Source: Auanema rhodensis (Eukaryota > Nematoda > Chromadorea > Rhabditida > Rhabditidae). Taken from it: a stretch of 64,000 nucleotides of DNA. Each line of letters begins with the position of its first letter. Within the stretch, counting starts at the first letter, position 1. The position numbers and the translations under genes are program-made. The notes under the pieces are model-generated. The model did not search any database and had not been told where the DNA came from. It worked only from the letters and a program-made list of their open reading frames with translations. Where the stretch lies: positions 372,001 to 436,000 of the forward strand of contig CAXKVF010000072.1 of the NCBI GenBank assembly GCA_964057225.1, written 5' to 3'. Of this stretch, positions 11,441-26,752 are shown piece by piece.

Positions 11441-13552
11441 GCATAAATTAAAGTTCACGTAAATTTCAAAGTCATGGTTACCATGCACCAATATCAATAA
11501 AAATTTGTTTTTAGACTAATATGGACATGGGGAATCTAATTTTGGAAACCGCATCTCTTCATCTTTCACGTGAAGCGAGTTACATACCAAGTGCACATCA
11601 CGTGTACATTTAATTAGCATAAATTAAAGTTCACGTAAATTTCAAAGTCATGGTTACCATGCACCAATATCAATAAAAATTTGTTTTTAGACTAATATGG
11701 ACATGGGGAATCTAATTTTGAAAACCGCATCTCTTTATCTTTCACGTGAAGCGAGTTACATACCAAGTGCACATCACGTGTACATTTAATTAGCATAAAT
11801 TAAAGTTCACGTAAATTTCAAAGTCATGGTTACCATGAACCAATATCAATAAAAATTTGTTTTTAGACTAATATGGACATGGGGAATCTAATTTTGAAAA
11901 CCGCATCTCTTTATCTTTCACGTGAAGCAAGTTACATACCAAGTGCACATCACGTGTACATTTAATTAGCATAAATTAAAGTTCACGTAAATTTCAAAGT
12001 CATAGTTACCATGCACCAATATCAATAAAAATTTGTTTTTAGACTAATATGGACATGGGGAATCTAATTTTGAAAACCGCATCTCTTTATCTTTCACGTG
12101 AAGCGAGTTACATACCAAGTGCACATCACGTGTACATTTAATTAGCATAAATTAAAGTTCACGTAAATTTCAAAGTCATGGTTACCATGCACCAATATCA
12201 ATAAAAATTTGTTTTTAGACTAATATGGACATGGGGAATCTAATTTTGAAAACCGCATCTCTTTATCTTTCACGTGAAGCGAGTTACATACCAAGTGCAC
12301 ATCACGTGTACATTTAATTAGCATAAATTAAAGTTCACGTAAATTTCAAAGTCATGGTTACCATGCACCAATATCAATAAAAATTTGTTTTTAGACTAAT
12401 ATGGACATGGGGAATCTAATTTTGAAAACCGCATCTCTTTATCTTTCACGTGAAGCGAGTTACATACCAAGTGCACATCACGTGTACATTTAATTAGCAT
12501 AAATTAAAGTTCACGTAAATTTCAAAGTCATGGTTACCATGAACCAATATCAATAAAAATTTGTTTTTAGACTAATATGGACAAGGGGAATCTAATTTTG
12601 AAAACCGCATCTCTTTATCTTTCACGTGAAGCGAGTTACATACCAAGTGCACATCACGTGTACATTTAATTAGCATAAATTAAAGTTCACGTAAATTTCA
12701 AAGTCATGGTTACCATGCACCAATATCAATAAAAATTTGTTTTTAGACTAATATGGACATGGGGAATCTAATTTTGAAAACCGCATCTCTTCATCTTTCA
12801 CGTGAAGCGAGTTACATACCAAGTGCACATCACGTGTACATTTAATTAGCATAAATTAAAGTTCACGTAAATTTCAAAGTCATGGTTACCATGCACCAAT
12901 ATCAATAAAAATTTGTTTTTAGACTAATATGGACATGGGGAATCTAATTTTGAAAACCGCATCTCTTTATCTTTCACGTGAAGCGAGTTACATACCAAGT
13001 GCACATCACGTGTACATTTAATTAGCATAAATTAAAGTTCACGTAAATTTCAAAGTCATGGTTACCATGAACCAATATCAATAAAAATTTGTTTTTAGAC
13101 TAATATGGACATGGGGAATCTAATTTTGAAAACCGCATCTGTTTATCTTTCACGTGAAGCAAGTTACATACCAAGTGCACATCACGTGTACATTTAATTA
13201 GCATAAATTAAAGTTCACGTAAATTTCAAAGTCATAGTTACCATGCACCAATATCAATAAAAATTTGTTTTTAGACTAATATGGACATGGGGAATCTAAT
13301 TTTGAAAACCGCATCTCTTTATCTTTCACGTGAAGCGAGTTACATACCAAGTGCACATCACGTGTACATTTAATTAGCATAAATTAAAGTTCACGTAAAT
13401 TTCAAAGTCATGGTTACCATGCACCAATATCAATAAAAATTTGTTTTTAGACTAATATGGACATGGGGAATCTAATTTTGAAAACCGCATCTCTTTATCT
13501 TTCACGTGAAGCGAGTTACATACCAAGTGCACATCACGTGTACATTTAACTA
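11441..13552 (+). repeat. 12-monomer block M66-M77, second copy
   Basis: Second copy of the marker series of M44-M55, 3872 bp downstream. On the right M78 carries a private 116A and M79 has 90T and 123T, where M56 and M57 have none and 120C, so similarity weakens beyond M77. The two copies are not adjacent: ten monomers (M56-M65) separate them. They therefore reflect an older or larger duplication rather than a simple adjacent doublet. Confidence 0.75.
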
Positions 13553-16500
13553 GCATAAATTAAAGTTCACGTAAATTTCAAAGTCATGGTTACCATGCAC
13601 CAATATCAATAAAAATTTGTTTTTAGACTAATATGGACATGGGGAATCTAATTTTGAAAACCGCATCACTTTATCTTTCACGTGAAGCGAGTTACATACC
13701 AAGTGCACATCACGTGTACATTTAATTAGCATAAATTAAAGTTCACGTAAATTTCAAAGTCATGGTTACCATGCACCAATATCAATAAAAATTTGTTTTT
13801 AGACTAATATGGACATGTGGAATCTAATTTTGAAAACCGCATCTCTTTATTTTTCACGTGAAGCGAGTTACATACCAAGTGCACATCACGTGTACATTTA
13901 ATTAGCATAAATTAAAGTTCACGTAAATTTCAAAGTCATGGTTACCATGAACCAATATCAATAAAAATTTGTTTTTAGACTAATATGGACATGGGGAATC
14001 TAATTTTGAAAACCGCATCTCTTTATCTTTCACGTGAAGCGAGTTACATACCAAGTGCACATCACGTGTACATTTAATTAGCATAAATTAAAGTTCACGT
14101 AAATTTCAAAGTCATGGTTACCATGCACCAATATCAATAAAAATTTGTTTTTAGACTAATATGGACATGGGGAATCTAATTTTGAAAACCGCATCTCTTT
14201 ATCTTTCACGTGAAGCAAGTTACATACCAAGTGCACATCACGTGTACATTTAATTAGCATAAATTAAAGTTCACGTAAATTTCAAAGTCATAGTTACCAT
14301 GCACCAATATCAATAAAAATTTGTTTTTAGACTAATATGGACATGGGGAATCTAATTTTGAAAACCGCATCTCTTTATCTTTCACGTGAAGCGAGTTACA
14401 TACCAAGTGCACATCACGTGTACATTTAATTAGCATAAATTAAAGTTCACGTAAATTTCAAAGTCATGGTTACCATGCACCAATATCAATAAAAATTTGT
14501 TTTTAGACTAATATGGACATGGGGAATCTAATTTTGGAAACCGCATCTCTTCATCTTTCACGTGAAGCGAGTTACATACCAAGTGCACATCACGTGTACA
14601 TTTAATTAGCATAAATTAAAGTTCACGTAAATTTCAAAGTCATGGTTACCATGCACCAATATCAATAAAAATTTGTTTTTAGACTAATATGGACATGGGG
14701 AATCTAATTTTGAAAACCGCATCTCTTTATCTTTCACGTGAAGCGAGTTACATACCAAGTGCACATCACGTGTACATTTAATTAGCATAAATTAAAGTTC
14801 ACGTAAATTTCAAAGTCATGGTTACCATGAACCAATATCAATAAAAATTTGTTTTTAGACTAATATGGACATGGGGAATCTAATTTTGAAAACCGCATCT
14901 CTTTATCTTTCACGTGAAGCAAGTTACATACCAAGTGCACATCACGTGTACATTTAATTAGCATAAATTAAAGTTCACGTAAATTTCAAAGTCATAGTTA
15001 CCATGCACCAATATCAATAAAAATTTGTTTTTAGACTAATATGGACATGGGGAATCTAATTTTGAAAACCGCATCTCTTTATCTTTCACGTGAAGCGAGT
15101 AACATACCAAGTGCACATCACGTGTACATTTAATTAGCATAAATTAAAGTTCACGTAAATTTCAAAGTCATGGTTACCATGCACCAATATCAATAAAAAT
15201 TTGTTTTTAGACTAATATGGACATGGGGAATCTAATTTTGAAAACCGCATCTCTTTATCTTTCACGTGAAGCGAGTTACATACCAAGTGCACATCACGTG
15301 TACATTTAATTAGCATAAATTAAAGTTCACGTAAATTTCAAAGTCATGGTTACCATGCACCAATATCAATAAAAATTTGTTTTTAGACTAATATGGACAT
15401 GGGGAATCTAATTTTGAAAACCGCATCTCTTTATCTTTCACGTGAAGCGAGTTACATACCAAGTGCACATCACGTGTACATTTAATTAGCATAAATTAAA
15501 GTTCACGTAAATTTCAAAGTCATGGTTACCATGAACCAATATCAATAAAAATTTGTTTTTAGACTAATATGGACAAGGGGAATCTAATTTTGAAAACCGC
15601 ATCTCTTTATCTTTCACGTGAAGCGAGTTACATACCAAGTGCACATCACGTGTACATTTAATTAGCATAAATTAAAGTTCACATAAATTTCAAAGTCATG
15701 GTTACCATGCACCAATATCAATAAAAATTTGTTTTTAGACTAATATGGACATGGGGAATCTAATTTTGAAAACCGCATCTCTTCATCTTTCACGTGAAGC
15801 GAGTTACATACCAAGTGCACATCACGTGTACATTTAATTAGCATAAATTAAAGTTCACGTAAATTTCAAAGTCATGGTTACCATGCACCAATATCAATAA
15901 AAATTTGTTTTTAGACTAATATGGACATGGGGAATCTAATTTTGGAAACCGCATCTCTTTATCTTTCACGTGAAGCGAGTTACATACCAAGTGCATATCA
16001 CGTGTACATTTAATTAGCATAAATTAAAGTTCACGTAAATTTCAAAGTCATGGTTACCATGCACCAATATCAATAAAAATTTGTTTTTAGACTAATATGG
16101 ACATGGGGAATCTAATTTTGAAAACCGCATCTCTTTATCTTTCACGTGAAGCGAGTTACATACCAAGTGCACATCACGTGTACATTTAATTAGCATAAAT
16201 TAAAGTTCACGTAAATTTCAAAGTCATGGTTACCACGCACCAATATCAATAAAAATTTGTTTTTAGACTAATATGGACATGGGGAATCTAATTTTGAAAA
16301 CCGCATCTCTTTATCTTTCACGTGAAGCGAGTTACATACCAAGTGCACATCACGTGTACATTTAATTAGCATAAATTAAAGTTCACGTAAATTTCAAAGT
16401 CATGGTCACCATGAACCAATATCAATAAAAATTTGTTTTTAGACTAATATGGACAAGGGGAATCTAATTTTGAAAACCGCATCTCTTTATCTTTCACGTG

Positions 16501-18656
16501 AAGCGAGTTACATACCAAGTGCACATCACGTGTACATTTAATTAGCATAAATTAAAGTTCACGTAAATTTCAAAGTCATGGTTACCATGCACCAATATCA
16601 ATAAAAATTTGTTTTTAGACTAATATGGACATGGGGAATCTAATTTTGGAAACCGCATCTCTTCATCTTTCACGTGAAGCGAGTTACATACCAAGTGCAC
16701 ATCACGTGTACATTTAATTAGCATAAATTAAAGTTCACGTAAATTTCAAAGTCATGGTTACCATGCACCAATATCAATAAAAATTTGTTTTTAGACTAAT
16801 ATGGACATGGGGAATCTAATTTTGAAAACCACATCTCTTTATCTTTCACGTGAAGCGAGTTACATACCAAGTGCACATCACGTGTACATTTAATTAGCAT
16901 AAATTAAAGTTCACGTAAATTTCAAAGTCATGGTTACCATGAACCAATATCAATAAAAATTTGTTTTTAGACTAATATGGACATGGGGAATCTAATTTTG
17001 AAAACCGCATCTCTTTATCTTTCACGTGAAGCAAGTTACATACCAAGTGCACATCACGTGTACATTTAATTAGCATAAATTAAAGTTCACGTAAATTTCA
17101 AAGTCATGGTTACCATGCACCAATATCAATAAAAATTTGTTTTTAGACTAATATGGACATGGGGAATCTAATTTTGAAAACCGCATCTCTTTATCTTTCA
17201 CGTGAAGCGAGTTACATACCAAGTGCACATCACGTGTACATTTAATTAGCATAAATTAAAGTTCACGTAAATTTCAAAGTCATGGTTACCATGCACCAAT
17301 ATCAATAAAAATTTGTTTTTAGACTAATATGGACATGGGGAATCTAATTTTGAAAACCGCATCTCTTTATCTTTCACGTGAAGCGAGTTACATACCAAGT
17401 GCACATCACGTGTACATTTAATTAGCATAAATTAAAGTTCACGTAAATTTCAAAGTCATGGTTACCATGAACCAATATCAATAAAAATTTGTTTTTAGAC
17501 TAATATGGACAAGGGGAATCTAATTTTGAAAACCGCATCTCTTTATCTTTCACGTGAAGCGAGTTACATACCGAGTGCACATCACGTGTACATTTAATTA
17601 GCATAAATTAAAGTTCACGTAAATTTCAAAGTCATGGTTACCATGCACCAATATCAATAAAAATTTGTTTTGAGACTAATATGGACATGGGGAATCTAAT
17701 TTTGAAAACCGCATCTCTTCATCTTTCACGTGAAGCGAGTTACATACCAAGTGCACATCACGTGTACATTTAATTAGCATAAATTAAAGTTCACGTAAAT
17801 TTCAAAGTCATGGTTACCATGCACCAATATCAATAAAAATTTGTTTTTAGACTAATATGGACATGGGGAATCTAATTTTGAAAACCGCATCTCTTTATCT
17901 TTCACGTGAAGCGAGTTACATACCAAGTGCACATCACGTGTACATTTAATTAGCATAAATTAAAGTTCACGTAAATTTCAAAGTCATAGTTACCATGCAC
18001 CAATATCAATAAAAATTTGTTTTTAGACTAATATGGACATGGGGAATCTAATTTTGAAAACCGCATCTCTTTATCTTTCACGTGAAGCGAGTTACATACC
18101 AAGTGCACATCACGTGTACATTTAATTAGCATAAATTAAAGTTCACGTAAATTTCAAAGTCATGGTTACCATGCACCAATATCAATAAAAATTTGTTTTT
18201 AGACTAATATGGACATGGGGAATCTAATTTTGAAAACCGCATCTCTTTATCTTTCACGTGAAGCGAGTTACATACCAAGTGCACATCACGTGTACATTTA
18301 ATTAGCATAAATTAAAGTTCACGTAAATTTCAAACTCATGGTTACCATGCACCAATATCAATAAAAATTTGTTTTTAGACTAATATGGACATGGGGAATC
18401 TAATTTTGAAAACCGCATCTCTTTATCTTTCACGTGAAGCGAGTTACATACCAAGTGCACATCACGTGTACATTTAATTAGCATAAATTAAAGTTCACGT
18501 AAATTTCAAAGTCATGGTTACCATGCACCAATATCAATAAAAATTTGTTTTTAGACTAATATGGACATGGGGAATCTAATTTTGAAAACCGCATCTCTTT
18601 ATCTTTCACGTGAAGCGAGTTACATACCAAGTGCACATCACGTGTACATTTAATTA

Positions 18657-20064
18657 GCATAAATTAAAGTTCACGTAAATTTCAAAGTCATGGTTACCAT
18701 GAACCAATATCAATAAAAATTTGTTTTTAGACTAATATGGACATGGGGAATCTAATTTTGAAAACCGCATCTCTTTATCTTTCACGTGAAGCAAGTTACA
18801 TACCAAGTGCACATCACGTGTACATTTAATTAGCATAAATTAAAGTTCACGTAAATTTCAAAGTCATAGTTACCATGCACCAATATCAATAAAAATTTGT
18901 TTTTAGACTAATATGGACATGGGGAATCTAATTTTGAAAACCGCATCTCTTTATCTTTCACGTGAAGCGAGTTACATACCAAGTGCACATCACGTGTACA
19001 TTTAATTAGCATAAATTAAAGTTCACGTAAATTTCAAAGTCATGGTTACCATGCACCAATATCAATAAAAATTTGTTTTTAGACTAATATGGACATGGGG
19101 AATCTAATTTTGAAAACCGCATCTCTTTATCTTTCACGTGAAGCGAGTTACATACCAAGTGCACATCACGTGTACATTTAATTAGCATAAATTAAAGTTC
19201 ACGTAAATTTCAAAGTCATGGTTACCATGCACCAATATCAATAAAAATTTGTTTTTAGACTAATATGGACATGGGGAATCTAATTTTGAAAACCGCATCT
19301 CTTTATCTTTCACGTGAAGCGAGTTACATACCAAGTGCACATCACGTGTACATTTAATTAGCATAAATTAAAGTTCACGTAAATTTCAAAGTCATGGTTA
19401 CCACGCACCAATATCAATAAAAATTTGTTTTTAGACTAATATGGACATGGGGAATCTAATTTTGAAAACCGCATCTCTTTATCTTTCACGTGAAGCGAGT
19501 TACATACCAAGTGCACATCACGTGTACATTTAATTAGCATAAATTAAAGTTCACGTAAATTTCAAAGTCATGGTTACCATGAACCAATATCAATAAAAAT
19601 TTGTTTTTAGACTAATATGGACAAGGGGAATCTAATTTTGAAAACCGCATCTCTTTATCTTTCACGTGAAGCGAGTTACATACCAAGTGCACATCACGTG
19701 TACATTTAATTAGCATAAATTAAAGTTCACGTAAATTTCAAAGTCATGGTTACCATGCACCAATATCAATAAAAATTTGTTTTTAGACTAATATGGACAT
19801 GGGGAATCTAATTTTGGAAACCGCATCTCTTCATCTTTCACGTGAAGCGAGTTACATACCAAGTGCACATCACGTGTACATTTAATTAGCATAAATTAAA
19901 GTTCACGTAAATTTCAAAGTCATGGTTACCATGCACCAATATCAATAAAAATTTGTTTTTAGACTAATATGGACATGGGGAATCTAATTTTGAAAACCGC
20001 ATCTCTTTATCTTTCACGTGAAGCGAGTTACATACCAAGTGCACATCACGTGTACATTTAATTA
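18657..20064 (+). repeat. Type example of the 8-monomer cassette (M107-M114)
   Basis: In order the eight monomers carry: 46A+137A; 36A; none; none; 44C; 46A+88A; 105G+120C; none. This 1408-bp block contains the core cassette markers of zone B once each, in the usual order, and M115 starts the next round with 46A+137A. It is a good reference unit for measuring how neighbouring copies were expanded or trimmed. Confidence 0.75.
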
Positions 20065-20592
20065 GCATAAATTAAAGTTCACGTAAATTTCAAAGTCATG
20101 GTTACCATGAACCAATATCAATAAAAATTTGTTTTTAGACTAATATGGACATGGGGAATCTAATTTTGAAAACCGCATCTCTTTATCTTTCACGTGAAGC
20201 AAGTTACATACCAAGTGCACATCACGTGTACATTTAATTAGCATAAATTAAAGTTCACGTAAATTTCAAAGTCATAGTTACCATGCACCAATATCAATAA
20301 AAATTTGTTTTTAGACTAATATGGACATGGGGAATCTAATTTTGAAAACCGCATCTCTTTATCTTTCACGTGAAGCGAGTTACATACCAAGTGCACATCA
20401 CGTGTACATTTAATTAGCATAAATTAAAGTTCACGTAAATTTCAAAGTCATGGTTACCATGCACCAATATCAATAAAAATTTGTTTTTAGACTAATATGG
20501 ACATGGGGAATCTAATTTTGAAAACCGCATCTCTTTATCTTTCACGTGAAGCGAGTTACATACCAAGTGCACATCACGTGTACATTTAATTA

Positions 20593-22352
20593 GCATAAAT
20601 TAAAGTTCACGTAAATTTCAAAGTCATGGTTACCATGAACCAATATCAATAAAAATTTGTTTTTAGACTAATATGGACAAGGGGAATCTAATTTTGAAAA
20701 CCGCATCTCTTTATCTTTCACGTGAAGCGAGTTACATACCAAGTGCACATCACGTGTACATTTAATTAGCATAAATTAAAGTTCACGTAAATTTCAAAGT
20801 CATGGTTACCATGAACCAATATCAATAAAAATTTGTTTTTAGACTAATATGGACATGGGGAATCTAATTTTGGAAACCGCATCTCTTCATCTTTCACGTG
20901 AAGCGAGTTACATACCAAGTGCACATCACGTGTACATTTAATTAGCATAAATTAAAGTTCACGTAAATTTCAAAGTCATGGTTACCATGCACCAATATCA
21001 ATAAAAATTTGTTTTTAGACTAATATGGACATGGGGAATCTAATTTTGAAAACCGCATCTCTTTATCTTTCACGTGAAGCGAGTTACATACCAAGTGCAC
21101 ATCACGTGTACATTTAATTAGCATAAATTAAAGTTCACGTAAATTTCAAAGTCATGGTTACCATGAACCAATATCAATAAAAATTTGTTTTTAGACTAAT
21201 ATGGACATGGGGAATCTAATTTTGAAAACCGCATCTCTTTATCTTTCACGTGAAGCAAGTTACATACCAAGTGCACATCACGTGTACATTTAATTAGCAT
21301 AAATTAAAGTTCACGTAAATTTCAAAGTCATAGTTACCATGCACCAATATCAATAAAAATTTGTTTTTAGACTAATATGGACATGGGGAATCTAATTTTG
21401 AAAACCGCATCTCTTTATCTTTCACGTGAAGCGAGTTACATACCAAGTGCACATCACGTGTACATTTAATTAGCATAAATTAAAGTTCACGTAAATTTCA
21501 AAGTCATGGTTACCATGCACCAATATCAATAAAAATTTGTTTTTAGACTAATATGGACATGGGGAATCTAATTTTGAAAACCGCATCTCTTTATCTTTCA
21601 CGTGAAGCGAGTTACATACCAAGTGCACATCACGTGTACATTTAATTAGCATAAATTAAAGTTCACGTAAATTTCAAAGTCATGGTTACCATGCACCAAT
21701 ATCAATAAAAATTTGTTTTTAGACTAATATGGACATGGGGAATCTAATTTTGAAAACCGCATCTCTTTATCTTTCACGTGAAGCGAGTTACATACCAAGT
21801 GCACATCACGTGTACATTTAATTAGCATAAATTAAAGTTCACGTAAATTTCAAAGTCATGGTTACCATGAACCAATATCAATAAAAATTTGTTTTTAGAC
21901 TAATATGGACAAGGGGAATCTAATTTTGAAAACCGCATCTCTTTATCTTTCACGTGAAGCGAGTTACATACCAAGTGCACATCACGTGTACATTTAATTA
22001 GCATAAATTAAAGTTCACGTAAATTTCAAAGTCATGGTTACCATGCACCAATATCAATAAAAATTTGTTTTTAGACTAATATGGACATGGGGAATCTAAT
22101 TTTGAAAACCGCATCTCTTCATCTTTCACGTGAAGCGAGTTACATACCAAGTGCACATCACGTGTACATTTAATTAGCATAAATTAAAGTTCACGTAAAT
22201 TTCAAAGTCATGGTTACCATGCACCAATATCAATAAAAATTTGTTTTTAGACTAATATGGACATGGGGAATCTAATTTTGAAAACCGCATCTCTTTATCT
22301 TTCACGTGAAGCGAGTTACATACCAAGTGCACATCACGTGTACATTTAATTA
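20593..22352 (+). repeat. 10-monomer block M118-M127, first copy
   Basis: Marker series 88A; 46A+105G+120C; plain; 137A; 36A; plain; plain; 88A; 120C; plain. It matches M153-M162 (26753-28512) at an offset of 35 monomers (6160 bp). The triple 46A+105G+120C in one monomer occurs only in M119 and M154, which makes the pairing convincing. Confidence 0.7.
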
Positions 22353-25300
22353 GCATAAATTAAAGTTCACGTAAATTTCAAAGTCATGGTTACCATGCAC
22401 CAATATCAATAAAAATTTGTTTTTAGACTAATATGGACATGGGGAATCTAATTTTGAAAACCGCATCTCTTTATCTTTCACGTGAAGCAAGTTACATACC
22501 AAGTGCACATCACGTGTACATTTAATTAGCATAAATTAAAGTTCACGTAAATTTCAAAGTCATAGTTACCATGCACCAATATCAATAAAAATTTGTTTTT
22601 AGACTAATATGGACATGGGGAATCTAATTTTGAAAACCGCATCTCTTTATCTTTCACGTGAAGCGAGTTACATACCAAGTGCACATCACGTGTACATTTA
22701 ATTAGCATAAATTAAAGTTCACGTAAATTTCAAAGTCATGGTTACCATGCACCAATATCAATAAAAATTTGTTTTTAGACTAATATGGACATGGGGAATC
22801 TAATTTTGAAAACCGCATCTCTTTATCTTTCACGTGAAGCGAGTTACATACCAAGTGCTCATCACGTGTACATTTAATTAGCATAAATTAAAGTTCACGT
22901 AAATTTCAAAGTCATGGTTACCACGCACCAATATCAATAAAAATTTGTTTTTAGACTAATATGGACATGGGGAATCTAATTTTGAAAACCGCATCTCTTT
23001 ATCTTTCACGTGAAGCGAGTTACATACCAAGTGCACATCACGTGTACATTTAATTAGCATAAATTAAAGTTCACGTAAATTTCAAAGTCATGGTTACCAT
23101 GAACCAATATCAATAAAAATTTGTTTTTAGACTAATATGGACAAGGGGAATCTAATTTTGAAAACCGCATCTCTTTATCTTTCACGTGAAGCGAGTTACA
23201 TACCAAGTGCACATCACGTGTACATTTAATTAGCATAAATTAAAGTTCACGTAAATTTCAAAGTCATGGTTACCATGCACCAATATCAATAAAAATTTGT
23301 TTTTAGACTAATATGGACATGGGGAATCTAATTTTGAAAACCGCATCTCTTTATCTTTCACGTGAAGCGAGTTACATACCAAGTGCACATCACGTGTACA
23401 TTTAATTAGCATAAATTAAAGTTCACGTAAATTTCAAAGTCATGGTTACCATGCACCAATATCAATAAAAATTTGTTTTTAGACTAATATGGACATGGGG
23501 AATCTAATTTTGAAAACCGCATCTCTTCATCTTTCACGAGAAGCGAGTTACATACCAAGTGCACATCACGTGTACATTTAATTAGCATAAATTAAAGTTC
23601 ACGTAAATTTCAAAGTCATGGTTACCATGCACCAATATCAATAAAAATTTGTTTTTAGACTAATATGGACATGGGGAATCTAATTTTGAAAACCGCATCT
23701 CTTTATCTTTCACGTGAAGCGAGTTACATACCAAGTGCACATCACGTGTACATTTAATTAGCATAAATTAAAGTTCACGTAAATTTCAAAGTCATGGTTA
23801 CCATGAACCAATATCAATAAAAATTTGTTTTTAGACTAATATGGACATGGGGAATCTAATTTTGAAAACCGCATCTCTTTATCTTTCACGTGAAGCGAGT
23901 TACATACCAAGTGCACATCACGTGTACATTTAATTAGCATAAATTAAAGTTCACGTAAATTTCAAAGTCATGGTTACCATGCACCAATATCAATAAAAAT
24001 TTGTTTTTAGACTAATATGGACATGGGGAATCTAATTTTGAAAACCGCATCTCTTTATCTTTCACGTGAAGCAAGTTACATACCAAGTGCACATCACGTG
24101 TACATTTAATTAGCATAAATTAAAGTTCACGTAAATTTCAAAGTCATAGTTACCATGCACCAATATCAATAAAAATTTGTTTTTAGACTAATATGGACAT
24201 GGGGAATCTAATTTTGAAAACCGCATCTCTTTATCTTTCACGTGAAGCGAGTTACATACCAAGTGCACATCACGTGTACATTTAATTAGCATAAATTAAA
24301 GTTCACGTAAATTTCAAAGTCATGGTTACCATGCACCAATATCAATAAAAATTTGTTTTTAGACTAATATGGACATGGGGAATCTAATTTTGAAAACCGC
24401 ATCTCTTTATCTTTCACGTGAAGCGAGTTACATACCAAGTGCTCATCACGTGTACATTTAATTAGCATAAATTAAAGTTCACGTAAATTTCAAAGTCATG
24501 GTTACCATGCACCAATATCAATAAAAATTTGTTTTTAGACTAATATGGACTTGGGGAATCTAATTTTGAAAACCGCATCTCTTTATCTTTCACGTGAAGC
24601 GAGTTACATACCAAGTGCACATCACGTGTACATTTAATTAGCATAAATTAAAGTTCACGTAAATTTCAAAGTCATGGTTACCACGCACCAATATCAATAA
24701 AAATTTGTTTTTAGACTAATATGGACATGGGGAATCTAATTTTGAAAACCGCATCTCTTTATCTTTCACGTGAAGCGAGTTACATACCAAGTGCACATCA
24801 CGTGTACATTTAATTAGCATAAATTAAAGTTCACGTAAATTTCAAAGTCATGGTTACCATGAACCAATATCAATAAAAATTTGTTTTTAGACTAATATGG
24901 ACAAGGGGAATCTAATTTTGAAAATTGCATCTCTTTATCTTTCACGTGAAGCAAGTTACATACCAAGTGCACATCACGTGTACATTTAATTAGCATAAAT
25001 TAAAGTTCACGTAAATTTCAAAGTCATGGTTACCATGCACCAATATCAATAAAAATTTGTTTTTAGACTAATATGGACATGGGGAATCTAATTTTGAAAA
25101 CCGCATCTCTTTATCTTTCACGTGAAGCGAGTTACATACCAAGTGCACATCACGTGTACATTTAATTAGCATAAATTAAAGTTCACGTAAATTTCAAAGT
25201 CATGGTTACCATGAACCAATATCAATAAAAATTTGTTTTTAGACTAATATGGACAAGGGGAATCTAATTTTGAAAACCGCATCTCTTTATCTTTCACGTG

Positions 25301-26752
25301 AAGCGAGTTACATACCAAGTGCACATCACGTGTACATTTAATTAGCATAAATTAAAGTTCACGTAAATTTCAAAGTCATGGTTACCATGCACCAATATCA
25401 ATAAAAATTTGTTTTTAGACTAATATGGACATGGGGAATCTAATTTTGGAAACCGCATCTCTTCATCTTTCACGTGAAGCGAGTTACATACCAAGTGCAC
25501 ATCACGTGTACATTTAATTAGCATAAATTAAAGTTCACGTAAATTTCAAAGTCATGGTTACCATGCACCAATATCAATAAAAATTTGTTTTTAGACTAAT
25601 ATGGACATGGGGAATCTAATTTTGAAAACCGCATCTCTTTATCTTTCACGTGAAGCGAGTTACATACCAAGTGCACATCACGTGTACATTTAATTAGCAT
25701 AAATTAAAGTTCACGTAAATTTCAAAGTCATGGTTACCATGAACCAATATCAATAAAAATTTGTTTTTAGACTAATATGGACATGGGGAATCTAATTTTG
25801 AAAACCGCATCTCTTTATCTTTCACGTGAAGCAAGTTACATACCAAGTGCACATCACGTGTACATTTAATTAGCATAAATTAAAGTTCACGTAAATTTCA
25901 AAGTCATAGTTACCATGCACCAATATCAATAAAAATTTGTTTTTAGACTAATATGGACATGGGGAATCTAATTTTGAAAACCGCATCTCTTTATCTTTCA
26001 CGTGAAGCGAGTTACATACCAAGTGCACATCACGTGTACATTTAATTAGCATAAATTAAAGTTCACGTAAATTTCAAAGTCATGGTTACCATGCACCAAT
26101 ATCAATAAAAATTTGTTTTTAGACTAATATGGACATGGGGAATCTAATTTTGGAAACCGCATCTCTTTATCTTTCACGTGAAGCGAGTTACATACCAAGT
26201 GCACATCACGTGTACATTTAATTAGCATAAATTAAAGTTCACGTAAATTTCAAAGTCATGGTTACCATGCACCAATATCAATAAAAATTTGTTTTTAGAC
26301 TAATATGGACATGGGGAATCTAATTTTGAAAACCGCATCTCTTTATCTTTCACGTGAAGCGAGTTACATACCAAGTGCACATCACGTGTACATTTAACTA
26401 GCATAAATTAAAGTTCACGTAAATTTCAAAGTCATGGTTACCATGAACCAATATCAATAAAAATTTGTTTTTAGACTAATATGGACATGGGGAATCTAAT
26501 TTTGAAAACCGCATCTCTTTATCTTTCACGTGAAGCAAGTTACATACCAAGTGCACATCACGTGTACATTTAATTAGCATAAATTAAAGTTCACGTAAAT
26601 TTCAAAGTCATAGTTACCATGCACCAATATCAATAAAAATTTGTTTTTAGACTAATATGGACATGGGGAATCTAATTTTGAAAACCGCATCTCTTTATCT
26701 TTCACGTGAAGCGAGTTACATACCAAGTGCACATCACGTGTACATTTAATTA